This document shows positions 19,810 to 23,977 of a DNA stretch of 24,087 nucleotides, piece after piece. Each line of letters opens with the position of its first letter. The stretch's first letter is position 1. Source of the DNA: Eimeria necatrix (Eukaryota; Apicomplexa; Conoidasida; Eucoccidiorida; Eimeriidae); the NCBI RefSeq assembly GCF_000499385.1, contig NW_013654333.1, positions 5,001 through 29,087 on the forward strand, written 5' to 3'. The notes beneath the pieces were generated by a model, which did no database searches, had not been told where the DNA came from, and saw only the letters and a list, made by a program, of their open reading frames with translations. Both the position numbers and the translations under genes were made by a program.

Positions 19810-19897
19810 CAGGGAGTGCAAAAGGAGACAAATAATAAGAGCAGCAGCAGCAAAAGAAAAGCAGCAGCAGCAGATAGAAGAGACAGTGCCCAGGTAA
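6799..19897 (+). CDS. CCDC146: CCDC146/MBO2-like coiled-coil protein, 24 exons
   Basis: This is a flagellum- and centriole-associated coiled-coil protein by family. Exons: 6799-7370, 7811-8009, 8316-8431, 9355-9415, 9944-9974, 10091-10155, 10635-10823, 11046-11159, 11710-11837, 12463-12532, 12782-12841, 13461-13514, 13632-13673, 13841-14008, 14468-14692, 15693-15786, 16035-16176, 16789-16832, 17227-17273, 17855-18017, 18116-18155, 18397-18518, 19052-19188, 19667-19897. All junctions keep phase, giving 3,114 nt or 1,037 residues (human CCDC146 is about 955). The N-terminus is Q/A-rich. Next comes ERVEKFLDSLCEKGALSVNT and LLFKQRFFRLHERYLHAAKT, like the family's LHELGKI...LH segment. Charged heptad-type helix makes up the rest. 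Family-specific motifs are LIDRNDELCLLWERS (like VERNEEVCIFYEK) and PNGSRQWRETGRPEPPVEEL followed by ELQNRLGSQKRKLMELD. The start is the first ATG after an in-frame TAG at 6793. An AG|gtaatt at 19893 could extend the 3' end past the TAA. Family recognition is from memory. Confidence 0.8.
7371..7810 (+). repeat. Intron 1, CAG/GCA low complexity
   Basis: It is mostly CAG tracts, with long pure runs at about 7376-7432 and 7747-7792. Stop codons occur in all plus frames around 7450-7570. It ends TTTGCGTTCAG. Splicing joins AC to G in phase. Confidence 0.7.
7811..8009 (+). CDS. CCDC146: CCDC146-like exon 2
   Basis: It encodes SLLFKQRFFRLHERYLHAAK and a coiled coil ending SEQIMSLKQELSE. The donor GAG|gtactc is followed 11 bases later by a 117-base TTTAGGG array. 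Confidence 0.85.
8023..8139 (+). repeat. Telomere-like array (TTTAGGG)16-17
   Basis: A near-perfect TTTAGGG array with two single-base variants lies at the 5' end of intron 2. This is an exception to the donor/AAACCCT tendency seen elsewhere. Confidence 0.95.
8198..8312 (+). repeat. (ATTT)n microsatellite
   Basis: A pure TTTA run of about 78 bases directly precedes the ATTCAG acceptor of exon 3 and serves as its pyrimidine-rich tract. Confidence 0.95.
8316..8431 (+). CDS. CCDC146: CCDC146-like exon 3
   Basis: KRGELVRVASRQQMLQQQFA and AIRKEANELQQQLETQRK. The acceptor is TTATTCAG and the donor AAGCA|gtaatt, phase 2. Confidence 0.8.
8432..9354 (+). repeat. Intron 3, ATTT-type repeat then AAATT-type repeat
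   Basis: About 690 bases of imperfect ATTT/ATTTGTTT are followed by AATTAAA sequence (9140-9330) and the acceptor TTTTTTTGCAG. The long Ile/Phe/Tyr/Leu-rich reading frames over it are repeat artefacts. Confidence 0.85.
9355..9415 (+). CDS. CCDC146: CCDC146-like exon 4
   Basis: CA+C joins in frame. It encodes SKDVEMNLTKNAAETISRLQ. The donor is CAG|gtctct, phase 0. Confidence 0.8.
9416..9943 (+). repeat. Intron 4, (TTTTTA)n and (ATTT)n
   Basis: A TTTTTA/TTTATT repeat (9420-9600), AT-rich unique sequence, then a pure ATTT run (9860-9920) before TTTTTTCAG. Confidence 0.85.
9944..9974 (+). CDS. CCDC146: CCDC146-like exon 5 (31-nt microexon)
   Basis: KEEKRLTASI plus the first base of the next codon. 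It is 31 nt, supported by a strong T-rich acceptor and by phase agreement with both neighbours. Confidence 0.75.
10014..10077 (+). repeat. Telomere-like array (TTTAGGG)9
   Basis: It fills most of intron 5 (9975-10090) and ends 13 bases before the exon 6 acceptor. A single CAAACCCTAAA precedes it in the same intron. Confidence 0.95.
10091..10155 (+). CDS. CCDC146: CCDC146-like exon 6
   Basis: G+AG, then RGTHEAARLKQREKTLNEKL and E. The acceptor is TTGACGCAG and the donor GAA|gtgagc. Confidence 0.85.
10165..10235 (+). repeat. Telomere-like array (AAACCCT)9
   Basis: It begins about 15 bases after the exon 6 donor. Some units are AGACCCT variants. Confidence 0.95.
10302..10602 (+). repeat. (GCTA)n field 3, intron 6
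   Basis: A degenerate GCTA tract with GATA-type variants lies within the intron between exons 6 and 7. Confidence 0.95.
10635..10823 (+). CDS. CCDC146: CCDC146-like exon 7
   Basis: ALAVQQQNLNEEVAAAEAPR, then a Gln/Leu-rich coiled coil ending QQQLERLEAQSQ. The acceptor is TTTTCTCAAG (or CTGTGCAG 12 bases later, same phase). The donor is CAA|gtaaaa. Confidence 0.8.
10841..10882 (+). repeat. Telomere-like array (AAACCCT)6
   Basis: It starts 18 bases after the exon 7 donor, in intron 7 (10824-11045). The intron ends in a (CTG)n tract and CAG. Confidence 0.95.
11046..11159 (+). CDS. CCDC146: CCDC146-like exon 8 (GC donor)
   Basis: SLQQQLQQQQQKLQQQRRVS then EELLPQQRDVRNRLDLAQ. The acceptor follows a long (CTG)n run. 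The donor is CAG|gcaaac: no GT is nearby and the next exon continues in phase 0. Confidence 0.75.
11162..11238 (+). repeat. Telomere-like array (AAACCCT)11
   Basis: It starts 2 bases after the exon/intron boundary, so the first heptamer forms part of the 5' splice site GCAAACCCT. Confidence 0.95.
11309..11640 (+). repeat. Inverted (ATTT)n / (AAAT)n pair in intron 8
   Basis: ATTT runs at 11309-11410 and AAAT runs at 11470-11637 are separated by about 60 unique bases. As RNA they could form a long AU hairpin. Confidence 0.85.
11692..11709 (+). repeat. Palindrome copy forming a 3' splice site
   Basis: GGTGTACGTACACC (11692-11705) is followed by TCAG. The AG at 11708-11709 is the acceptor that keeps exon 9 in phase. 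Confidence 0.8.
11710..11837 (+). CDS. CCDC146: CCDC146-like exon 9
   Basis: LDFANSSEQLNERQKEIKEA, AAIQKETKEALLQWKAALER, then AK. The donor TT|gtgagc leaves phase 2. An alternative acceptor GCGAACAG lies 17 bases inside but would break phase. Confidence 0.85.
11849..12380 (+). repeat. Telomere-like arrays filling intron 9
   Basis: Three TTTAGGG arrays lie at 11849-11882, 11936-11987 and 12075-12380 (about 43 units, with indel variants). Short unique stretches separate them. The largest array ends TTTATGCAG, another possible acceptor. Confidence 0.95.
12463..12532 (+). CDS. CCDC146: CCDC146-like exon 10
   Basis: TT+G, then DYKRGTVQRDITAALLPPFV and ARK. The acceptor is GGTTGCAG and the donor AAG|gtgaag. 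This is the least helical exon; two other frames are open, so phase matching at both sides is the main support. Confidence 0.65.
12552..12776 (+). repeat. Complementary telomere-like arrays at both ends of intron 10
   Basis: (AAACCCT)7 at 12552-12600 follows the donor, and (TTTAGGG)9 at 12711-12776 precedes the TTCAG acceptor. About 110 unique bases lie between them. Confidence 0.95.
12782..12841 (+). CDS. CCDC146: CCDC146-like exon 11
   Basis: AELALQRKALLEESAKRAKE, exactly 20 codons. The acceptor is GGTTCAG and the donor GAG|gtcaat. Confidence 0.85.
12842..13460 (+). repeat. Intron 11: AT-rich then (TTTAGGG)9
   Basis: About 500 bases of TTTTATT-type sequence are followed by a telomere-like array at 13389-13451, next to the acceptor. 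Confidence 0.9.
13461..13514 (+). CDS. CCDC146: CCDC146-like exon 12
   Basis: AGKLKEENEALFGYIKGD. The acceptor is GAGCTGCAG, or TTGAG six bases earlier, adding LQ in the same phase. The donor is GAC|gtgagt. Confidence 0.8.
13528..13577 (+). repeat. Telomere-like array (AAACCCT)7
   Basis: It begins about 12 bases after the exon 12 donor. Confidence 0.95.
13632..13673 (+). CDS. CCDC146: CCDC146-like exon 13 (42 nt)
   Basis: EASVKEKKEELMAL. The acceptor is TTGCTGCCATCAG and the donor TTG|gtcccc. Confidence 0.8.
13684..13826 (+). repeat. Telomere-like array (AAACCCT)n, degenerate middle
   Basis: It occupies nearly all of intron 13 (13674-13840). Central units have decayed to AAGCCCC and AACCGCA. 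Confidence 0.95.
13841..14008 (+). CDS. CCDC146: CCDC146-like exon 14
   Basis: SKRRSELQGDSALLLQQIAS, WASLRSSMASQRQQAAQSVA, ending EKIYKDLQEQIQLK. GCTAGC units inside the exon encode IAS, WAS and MAS. The donor is AAA|gtccgc. Confidence 0.85.
14009..14467 (+). repeat. Intron 14: (CTG)n, (GCTA)8 and (CTG)n
   Basis: CTG tracts lie at 14013-14290 and 14389-14458, with a GCTA run at 14290-14321. It ends TGTGACTGCAG. Confidence 0.85.
14468..14692 (+). CDS. CCDC146: CCDC146-like exon 15
   Basis: SAEGSLAAARLSSLLQQQQQ ... LLKRQSILANEVCTYTREAQ, EKKNKTL. Its TGTACGTACACC (14648-14659) is a coding half-match to the dispersed palindrome. The donor is CTC|gtgagg. Confidence 0.85.
14693..15692 (+). repeat. 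Intron 15: AT-rich then CAG/AGCAGTGA low complexity
   Basis: ATTT/TTTTAATTT-type sequence (14700-15310), about 80 unique bases, then CAG tracts with AGTGA, AGTTA variants (15391-15677), ending TTTGCTTCAG. Poly-Ser and poly-Ala frames there have no unique flanking peptide. Confidence 0.8.
15693..15786 (+). CDS. CCDC146: CCDC146-like exon 16
   Basis: AIAAECMKALQQRAVLRNQH and SRLLLKIARCN. The donor ATG|gtattt leaves phase 1. Confidence 0.85.
15787..16034 (+). repeat. Intron 16, (CTG)n ending in CAG
   Basis: CTG-type repeats throughout, with a pure CTG run followed directly by the acceptor CAG. Confidence 0.8.
16035..16176 (+). CDS. CCDC146: CCDC146-like exon 17
   Basis: G+AG, then EAEACLIAAERRNACLCNLE, IEIKKKKDHFYAAIESRNIT and GVNLID. 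It is the first half of the conserved motif continued in exon 18. The donor is GACAG|gtttgg. Confidence 0.9.
16177..16788 (+). repeat. Intron 17: CAG tract, T-rich, AAAT repeats
   Basis: CAG tract (16183-16268), T-rich region, then AAATAAAT with a TATATA run (16610-16645). A palindrome half-site TGTCTGGACACC lies 17 bases before the acceptor CGCCGCAG. Confidence 0.8.
16789..16832 (+). CDS. CCDC146: CCDC146-like exon 18 (44-nt, motif exon)
   Basis: AG+G gives Arg, then NDELCLLWERSYAF. With exon 17 it completes LIDRNDELCLLWERS, the best family signature in the gene. The donor is TTTG|gtaatt. Confidence 0.9.
16833..17226 (+). repeat. Intron 18: (AATTAAATT)n, T-rich, CAG tract
   Basis: An AATTAAAT repeat (16833-16930), T-rich unique sequence, and CAG/GCA tract at 17152-17204. 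It ends GTGCATGTGCGCAG. Confidence 0.85.
17227..17273 (+). CDS. CCDC146: CCDC146-like exon 19 (47 nt)
   Basis: G+AG, then LAERRGLQATQEAEA. The donor is GCC|gtaagg. Confidence 0.8.
17274..17854 (+). repeat. Intron 19, (GCTA)n field 4
   Basis: About 550 bases of GCTA-type repeat with GATA and GCTG variants make up nearly the whole intron. It ends TGTGCTGCAG. Confidence 0.95.
17855..18017 (+). CDS. CCDC146: CCDC146-like exon 20
   Basis: EVRQLRLKAQQLQQQLQQQR ... EEAAALKQQLAAEKINLQKL, KLEL. The donor CTCG|gtactc is followed at once by AAACCCT units. Confidence 0.9.
18023..18066 (+). repeat. Telomere-like array (AAACCCT)6
   Basis: It starts 5 bases after the exon 20 donor in the 98-base intron 20. 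Confidence 0.95.
18116..18155 (+). CDS. CCDC146: CCDC146-like exon 21 (40-nt microexon)
   Basis: G+AA, then NPNGSRQWRETG, closing with AG. The acceptor is TTTTCTTTTCTCAG and the donor AAG|gtagcg. It is supported by phase at both ends and by the family motif (LE)NPN..RWRE..G. Confidence 0.8.
18175..18390 (+). repeat. Telomere-like arrays, intron 21
   Basis: TTTAGGG arrays at 18175-18217 and 18291-18390. The second ends 6 bases before the exon 22 boundary (GTTTGCGCAG). Confidence 0.95.
18397..18518 (+). CDS. CCDC146: CCDC146-like exon 22
   Basis: AG+G gives Arg, then PEPPVEELQAKAAELQNRLG, SQKRKLMELDLKFEELNEGN. The donor is AATG|gtattt. Confidence 0.9.
18519..19051 (+). repeat. Intron 22, AATT/ATTT repeats
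   Basis: AATTTAATT-type sequence followed by ATTT microsatellite (18840-19045), ending ATTTGCAG. Nothing coding was seen. Confidence 0.85.
19052..19188 (+). CDS. CCDC146: CCDC146-like exon 23 (GC donor)
   Basis: G+AG, then LLLQKTGSNKLVAADLLLQL, NLLQQRLQQISSKRRCLQAE, TNVYK. The donor is AAG|gcaagc, a good GC-type donor consensus. A (CAG)n run follows. Confidence 0.85.
19189..19666 (+). repeat. Intron 23: CAG run, AAAT run, TTTAGGG array
   Basis: A nearly pure CAG run (19197-19288), AAATAAAT (19380-19450), and (TTTAGGG)9 at 19577-19644, ending GTGCTGTGCTGCAG. Confidence 0.85.
19667..19897 (+). CDS. CCDC146: CCDC146-like exon 24 (terminal)
   Basis: SMLPQLAELQQQLASRLATA, RADLLQQQDPS, then poly-A and poly-Q, GRECKRRQIIRAAAAKEKQQ, ending IEETVPR and TAA (19895-19897). 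GCTAGC units are again used as codons. CAG|gtaatt at 19893 is a usable donor, so a further short exon cannot be excluded. Confidence 0.7.
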
Positions 19898-20569
19898 TTC
19901 AAAATAAATTTTGACTTTTGACATTTTATTTTTAAATTTCTTTTATTTCTTTTAATTTCTTTTATTTCTTTTAATTTCTTTTAATTTCTTTTAATTTATT
20001 TTAATTTCTTTTAATTTCTTTTAATTTCTTTTAATTTCTTTTGTTTCCTTTTGTTTCTTTTTCTCTCTTTTTCTTTCTTTTTGTTTGCTTTTGTTTCTTT
20101 TTGTTTCATTTTCTTTCTTTTTGTTTCTTTTCTATTTGGTTTTAATTTCAAAACCAAATAAATAAAAAGTTGCAAATTGAGTCGGAGGGCCTGGTTGTTT
20201 TGGGGTGTACGTACACCTCAGGAGCACGGCGCCGGTGCGGCCTTCGCTGTACTGGCCGTTGGGGTGTACAGACACCTCGGGGGGCGTGGATCTGGAGGTT
20301 TTTGGCGCGGAAAAAGGAGATTTTGGGGTCAAAAGTGGTTTAAATTTGAATTTAAAATGCAAAATAGACTCAAAAAATGATTTAAATGCACCAAACTTGA
20401 ATTATAATTCGAAAACTGAACCCAAAATCGACTTTTTCTCCGAAAACTTCCTCCCAAGACCCTATGGGGCCCTCCAGCCCTTCTACCCCCGGGGGCCCCC
20501 CCCTTGGGTTGGCCTTCTCTCCAGGGCCAAACCAAACAAATAAATAAACAAATAAATAAGTTCTTTTTG

Positions 20570-20601
<32 letters not shown>

Positions 20602-20709
20602 CATTATAGTTATTATTATTATTATTATGTTATTATTGTTATTATTATTATCCAGGGCCAAACCAAATAAATAAATAAATCAACAAATAAGTTCTTTTTT
20701 TGTTTAACA

Positions 20710-20756
<47 letters not shown>

Positions 20757-21551
20757 TACTATTATTATTATCCATGTTAGTACTATTATTATTATTATTT
20801 AGCATTATTATTTTCATTACTATTTATTATTATTATTATTATTGTCATTAATTATTATTATTATTATTGTTATTAGTATTATTATTATTAATTACTTATT
20901 TTTATTATTGTTATTAGTATTATTATTATTATTTATTTATTTATTATTTTTGCCTTTTTGCCTTCTGGGGCATTTGCCGCTTCCCGAGGCCAAAAGCCAA
21001 AAGCGGAAAAAAGGAATTTTTGAGTTAATTAAATAAATTAAATTTCCATTTAAAAATAAAATAAATAAATAATTTAATTAATTATAATTCTTTGAATTTA
21101 ATTATTTTTAATTCTTTTTAATTTTTTAATTTGAAATAACTAAAAGAATACGCCGCAGCAAAAACGGCAAGTGCAGCGGCTGAGGTGTACAGACACCTGA
21201 ATAAAGTCTTTATTTTTAATTTTTATTTTAAATTGTTTTTCTTCTTCTGCATTTATTTAAAACAGAATCTGAAATTAATTCACCAAAAGTCAAACCCTAA
21301 ACCCTAAACCCTAAACCCTAAAAATTGAACAGTACAACTCACATTTCCCTGCCTGCACGCTTCTTCTTAGCATCCTAGCCCTAAACCCTAAACCCTAAAC
21401 CCTAAACCCTAAACCCTAAACCCTAAACCAAAAACCCCAAGATTTCAAGCAGAAAGAGTTTGGCTGTTCCGAAGCCTCCCTTGGGTTCATCTGGGGCCTT
21501 CTAAAACCCTAAACCCTAGCCCTAAACCCTAGCGCTTCTTCCTCCTGCTTT

Positions 21552-21595
<44 letters not shown>

Positions 21596-21649
21596 GTTGC
21601 TGCTGCTGATGGAGATGTTTGGGGCGATGCTGCTGCTCCTTTGTTCGAA
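19898..21649. other. Convergent intergenic region, repeat-rich
   Basis: No supported gene. It contains TTTCTTTTAA 10-bp tandem repeats (19928-20042), palindrome copies at 20204-20217, 20263-20276 and 21184-21197, a TTATTA microsatellite with a duplicated CCAGGGCCAAACCAAA-type lead (20520 and 20651), AAACCCT arrays at 21292-21322, 21377-21428 and 21504-21532, and CTG-rich sequence from 21543. Confidence 0.7.
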
Positions 21650-21669
21650 TTAGTTGCTGACGTTTCTGC

Positions 21670-21701
<32 letters not shown>

Positions 21702-21771
21702 TTGCTGCTGCTTCTGTTGCTGTCGTTGCTGCTGCTGCTGTTGCTGCCGTGGGCGGCTCTGTTGCTGCTTC
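21650..21771 (-). CDS. NAA10: NAA10 possible terminal exon, Ser/Asn-rich
   Basis: G+GA gives Gly, then SSNRAAHGSNSSSSNDSNRS and more Ser/Asn, ending RNVSN and TAA (21652-21650). The acceptor is GATCTATGCAG. In another frame an ATG at 21777 opens an 82-codon Ala/Thr/Ser frame ending SKSRRKKR; it is considered less likely. Confidence 0.4.
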
Positions 21772-21933
21772 CTGCATAGATCAGAGGCTCAAAAATCCAC
21801 AAACCCTAAACCCTAAACCCTAAACCCTAAACCCTAAACCCCAAACCCTAAACCCTGTGGTGTACGTACACCCGGCGCTTGTGTCTTGTCTTCTTGTGAA
21901 TCGTTTTGGCGGCGGCCTTTCACCCGTTTGTCT

Positions 21934-21994
<61 letters not shown>

Positions 21995-22194
21995 TAGCAG
22001 CAACAATTTATTTTTACATTTACATTTATATTTATATTTATATTTATATTTATATTTATATTTATATTTATATTTATATTTATATTTATATTTGTATTTG
22101 TATATACGTTTTTTGTAGATTTCTTTATCCAGAACAAAACACTTCTATTGTTTTACACAGGCATGCATGCACAAAAGCAGCAGCAGCAATACCC

Positions 22195-22233
<39 letters not shown>

Positions 22234-23487
22234 CTACTCGCAGCAGCAGCAGCAATTATTTATTTATTCATTTATTTATTTTATATTATTTATTTTTACC
22301 TTTACAAAAGTAGTTCCTCATATTAAAGGCGTCTTCTTTGTCTGCATAATAACTTTTGTCAATATCATGCACTCTGCATACGCAAACCCTAAACCCTAAA
22401 CCCTAAACCCTAAACCCTAAACCCTAAACCCTAAACCCTGCACCCGCAGAGCCGCAGCTTTCCTGCTGCACTTCCAAGCCCACCCGCCTGCACGCCGAAG
22501 CCTACGCCCCAACCCCCAAACCCTTAACCCTAAACCCTAAACCCTAAACCCTAAACCCTAAACCCTAAACTCTAAACCCTAAACCCTAAACCCTACCTGT
22601 AGCCTAGGGTTTTGCTGTAAAGGGCGTAAGCGGCCCTGTTGGTGACGCGGACATGCAGCGCCGCGAACTCCGCCCCGAAGACTTTTTGCATTGCTCTTTC
22701 TGAAATAAAAAATAAATAAAATTAAATAAAATTAAATTTAATTAAATTAAATTAATTAAATTAAATTAAATTAAATTAAATTAAATTAAATAAAAAGAAT
22801 AAAAGAATGAAAGAGCAAAAAGAACTAATTCGTGAATCCATTCTGCGCTTGTTCCAGGCCAAAAGAAGGCGTCGGCCTGACCTAAACCCTAAACCCTAAA
22901 CCCTAAACCCTAAACCCTAAACCCTAAACCCTAAACCCTGAAAGAGGGCTTCAGCAGAAACCCCAGAGAAACGTTTGCATCATTCCTGTCTGAGCCCAGC
23001 CCGCCCAAAAGCCAACGAGGGTTTAGGGTTTAGGGTTTAGGGTTTCGAGTTCACGACTTAGAGTCTAACAAGCCTTGGAGTTAATCGCTTAGGGTTTAGG
23101 GTTTAGAGTTTAGAATTTAGCGTTTAAGGTCTGGAGTTCAGGGCCTCTACGATTAGGGTTTAGGGTTTAGGGTTTAGGGTTTAGGGTTTAGGGCCCAATA
23201 CGGCTCAGGTCATATTCACAACTTAGGGTTTAGGGCTTAGGGCCCTCTACGGCTCAGGCCATATTCACAACACAGGGCATAGAATTCAGGGCCTAGGGTT
23301 TAGGGCCTAGGGTTTAGGGTTTAGGGTTTAAGGATTAGGGTTTAGGGTTTAGGGTTTAGGGTTTAGGGTTTGCGGACGGGAGAGTCTCATGAGTTTGGAG
23401 GGAAGTCCGAGTTTTCGGTTTTGGCGCATAACAGCAACAGAAGTGACGTGGCCGTGGGGTTTTTGGAATTGTCGATTTTCATCTTCT
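21650..23487 (-). CDS. NAA10: N-alpha-acetyltransferase 10 (ARD1), NatA catalytic subunit, 5' partial
   Basis: NAA10 is the GNAT-fold enzyme that acetylates N-termini of nascent proteins at the ribosome with NAA15. Minus-strand exons: 23487-23378, 22699-22597, 22373-22300, then probably 21931-21872 and 21771-21650. All junctions agree in phase. The first gives PHGHVTSVAVMRQNRKLGLP, matching the family's PHGHITSLAVLRTHRKLGLA. The second gives RAMQKVFGAEFAALHVRVTN and RAAYALYSKTLGYR. The third gives VHDIDKSYYADKEDAFNMRN, matching KYYADGEDAY. The tail is basic, then Ser/Asn-rich, as in other NAA10 tails. The acetyl-CoA loop Q/RxxGxG/A reads RKLGLP, with Pro at the usual Ala/Gly. The start and N-terminal half (MQN..LPENY segment) are not in the window. 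TAA at 22286-22288 would end a shorter form without the last two exons. Confidence 0.9.
21801..21856 (+). repeat. Telomere-like array (AAACCCT)8
   Basis: It lies three bases from the palindrome at 21859-21872, inside the last putative NAA10 intron. Confidence 0.95.
21872..21931 (-). CDS. NAA10: NAA10 probable basic-tail exon
   Basis: G+AC gives Asp, then KRVKGRRQNDSQEDKTQAP. The acceptor is (CTG)nCAG on the minus strand. The donor CCGG|gtgtacgtacacc is the dispersed palindrome itself. Hydrophilic composition and phase fit; no family motif. Confidence 0.55.
21935..22299. repeat. CAG runs, (TTTATA)n and ATTT repeats in a NAA10 intron
   Basis: CAG at 21935-22004 (CTG on the gene strand, ending in the acceptor CAG), TATTTA hexamer array at 22015-22098, CAG at 22168-22255 and ATTT at 22257-22299. 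GCATGCATGC lies at 22162-22171. Confidence 0.85.
22300..22373 (-). CDS. NAA10: NAA10 exon, YYADxEDA motif
   Basis: AG+A gives Arg, then VHDIDKSYYADKEDAFNMRN, YFCK. The acceptor is GCGTATGCAG and the donor AAAG|gtaaaa. Unspliced, it reads GKNK and stops at 22286-22288. Confidence 0.92.
22384..22594 (+). repeat. Telomere-like arrays in a NAA10 intron
   Basis: AAACCCT arrays at 22384-22439 (8 units) and 22514-22594 (11-12 units) abut the acceptor and the donor respectively. On the gene strand both read TTTAGGG. The 70-base unique island between them has open frames but skipping it preserves phase. Confidence 0.95.
22597..22699 (-). CDS. NAA10: NAA10 exon, LHV..NRAA..LY motif
   Basis: C+AA gives Gln, then RAMQKVFGAEFAALHVRVTN, RAAYALYSKTLGY. 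The acceptor is TTTTATTTCAG. The donor ACAG|gtaggg leads into TTTAGGG units. Confidence 0.92.
22704..22810. repeat. AAATTAAATTA repeat
   Basis: AT-rich tandem repeat just upstream (gene strand) of the LHV-motif exon of NAA10; it acts as its T-rich tract. Confidence 0.85.
22882..23371 (+). repeat. Opposed telomere-like arrays in the large NAA10 intron
   Basis: AAACCCT at 22882-22939 and TTTAGGG arrays at 23019-23045, 23092-23110, 23155-23193 and 23299-23371, with decayed units between. On the gene strand the donor side reads AAACCCT and the acceptor side TTTAGGG. Confidence 0.95.
23378..23487 (-). CDS. NAA10: NAA10 exon with acetyl-CoA binding loop
   Basis: EDENRQFQKPHGHVTSVAVM then RQNRKLGLPSKLMRLS. 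The acceptor is TTTTGTCCAG. The donor CTCCC|gtccgc is followed by AAACCCT units on the minus strand. It enters in phase 2, so an upstream exon is required. Confidence 0.92.
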
Positions 23488-23769
23488 CTGGACAAAAAAG
23501 GAAATAAAAAAAGATTTAAATGAAATTAAATGAATTAAAATGAATTAAAATGAATTAAAATGAATTAAAATGAATTAAAATGAATTAAAATCAATTAAAA
23601 TCAATTAAAAGGAATTAAAATGGAAAAAAAAGAAATCAAAAATGTGAAAAACACAAAAAACTGCAGCAAAACATCCAAGCTGCTGCTGCTGCTTCCCCAC
23701 AAAGCCCTGCTGCTGCAGCAGACTCCCCACGCATGCAAACAATTCAAACTGCATGCAAAGCTCGACTGC

Positions 23770-23810
<41 letters not shown>

Positions 23811-23814
23811 CTGT

Positions 23815-23875
<61 letters not shown>

Positions 23876-23936
23876 TCTGTTGTTGCCGCTGGGGTTGCTG
23901 TTGCTGCATCAGGAGCAGCATATGCGGAACTGCTGC

Positions 23937-23977
<41 letters not shown>

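Noticed and set aside
20329..20661. Minus-strand frame with poly-Asn/Ile
   Set aside because: It comes from the TTATTA microsatellite, with no conserved motif in the remaining part.
22441..22513. Possible extra NAA10 exon (minus, VGLEVQQESCGSA)
   Set aside because: It has AG/GT borders, but skipping it joins TLGYR to VHDIDKSYYAD exactly as in the family, so it is intronic.
22811..22880. Possible NAA10 exon (minus, RRLLLAWNKRRMDSRI)
   Set aside because: It superficially resembles RRLGLAQKLM and even fits phase, but the true acetyl-CoA loop exon is at 23378-23487 and joins perfectly without it.
8023..23371. Chromosome end or true telomere
   Set aside because: Arrays are short, occur in both orientations, alternate with exons and are bounded by single-copy genes, so they are interstitial telomere-like repeats.
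23601..23921. Minus-strand poly-Gln protein starting MLLLMQQQQPQRQQ
   Set aside because: It is a CAG tract in the NAA10 upstream intron or flank. The flanking peptide is Cys/Phe-rich junk that runs into the AT decamer repeat.
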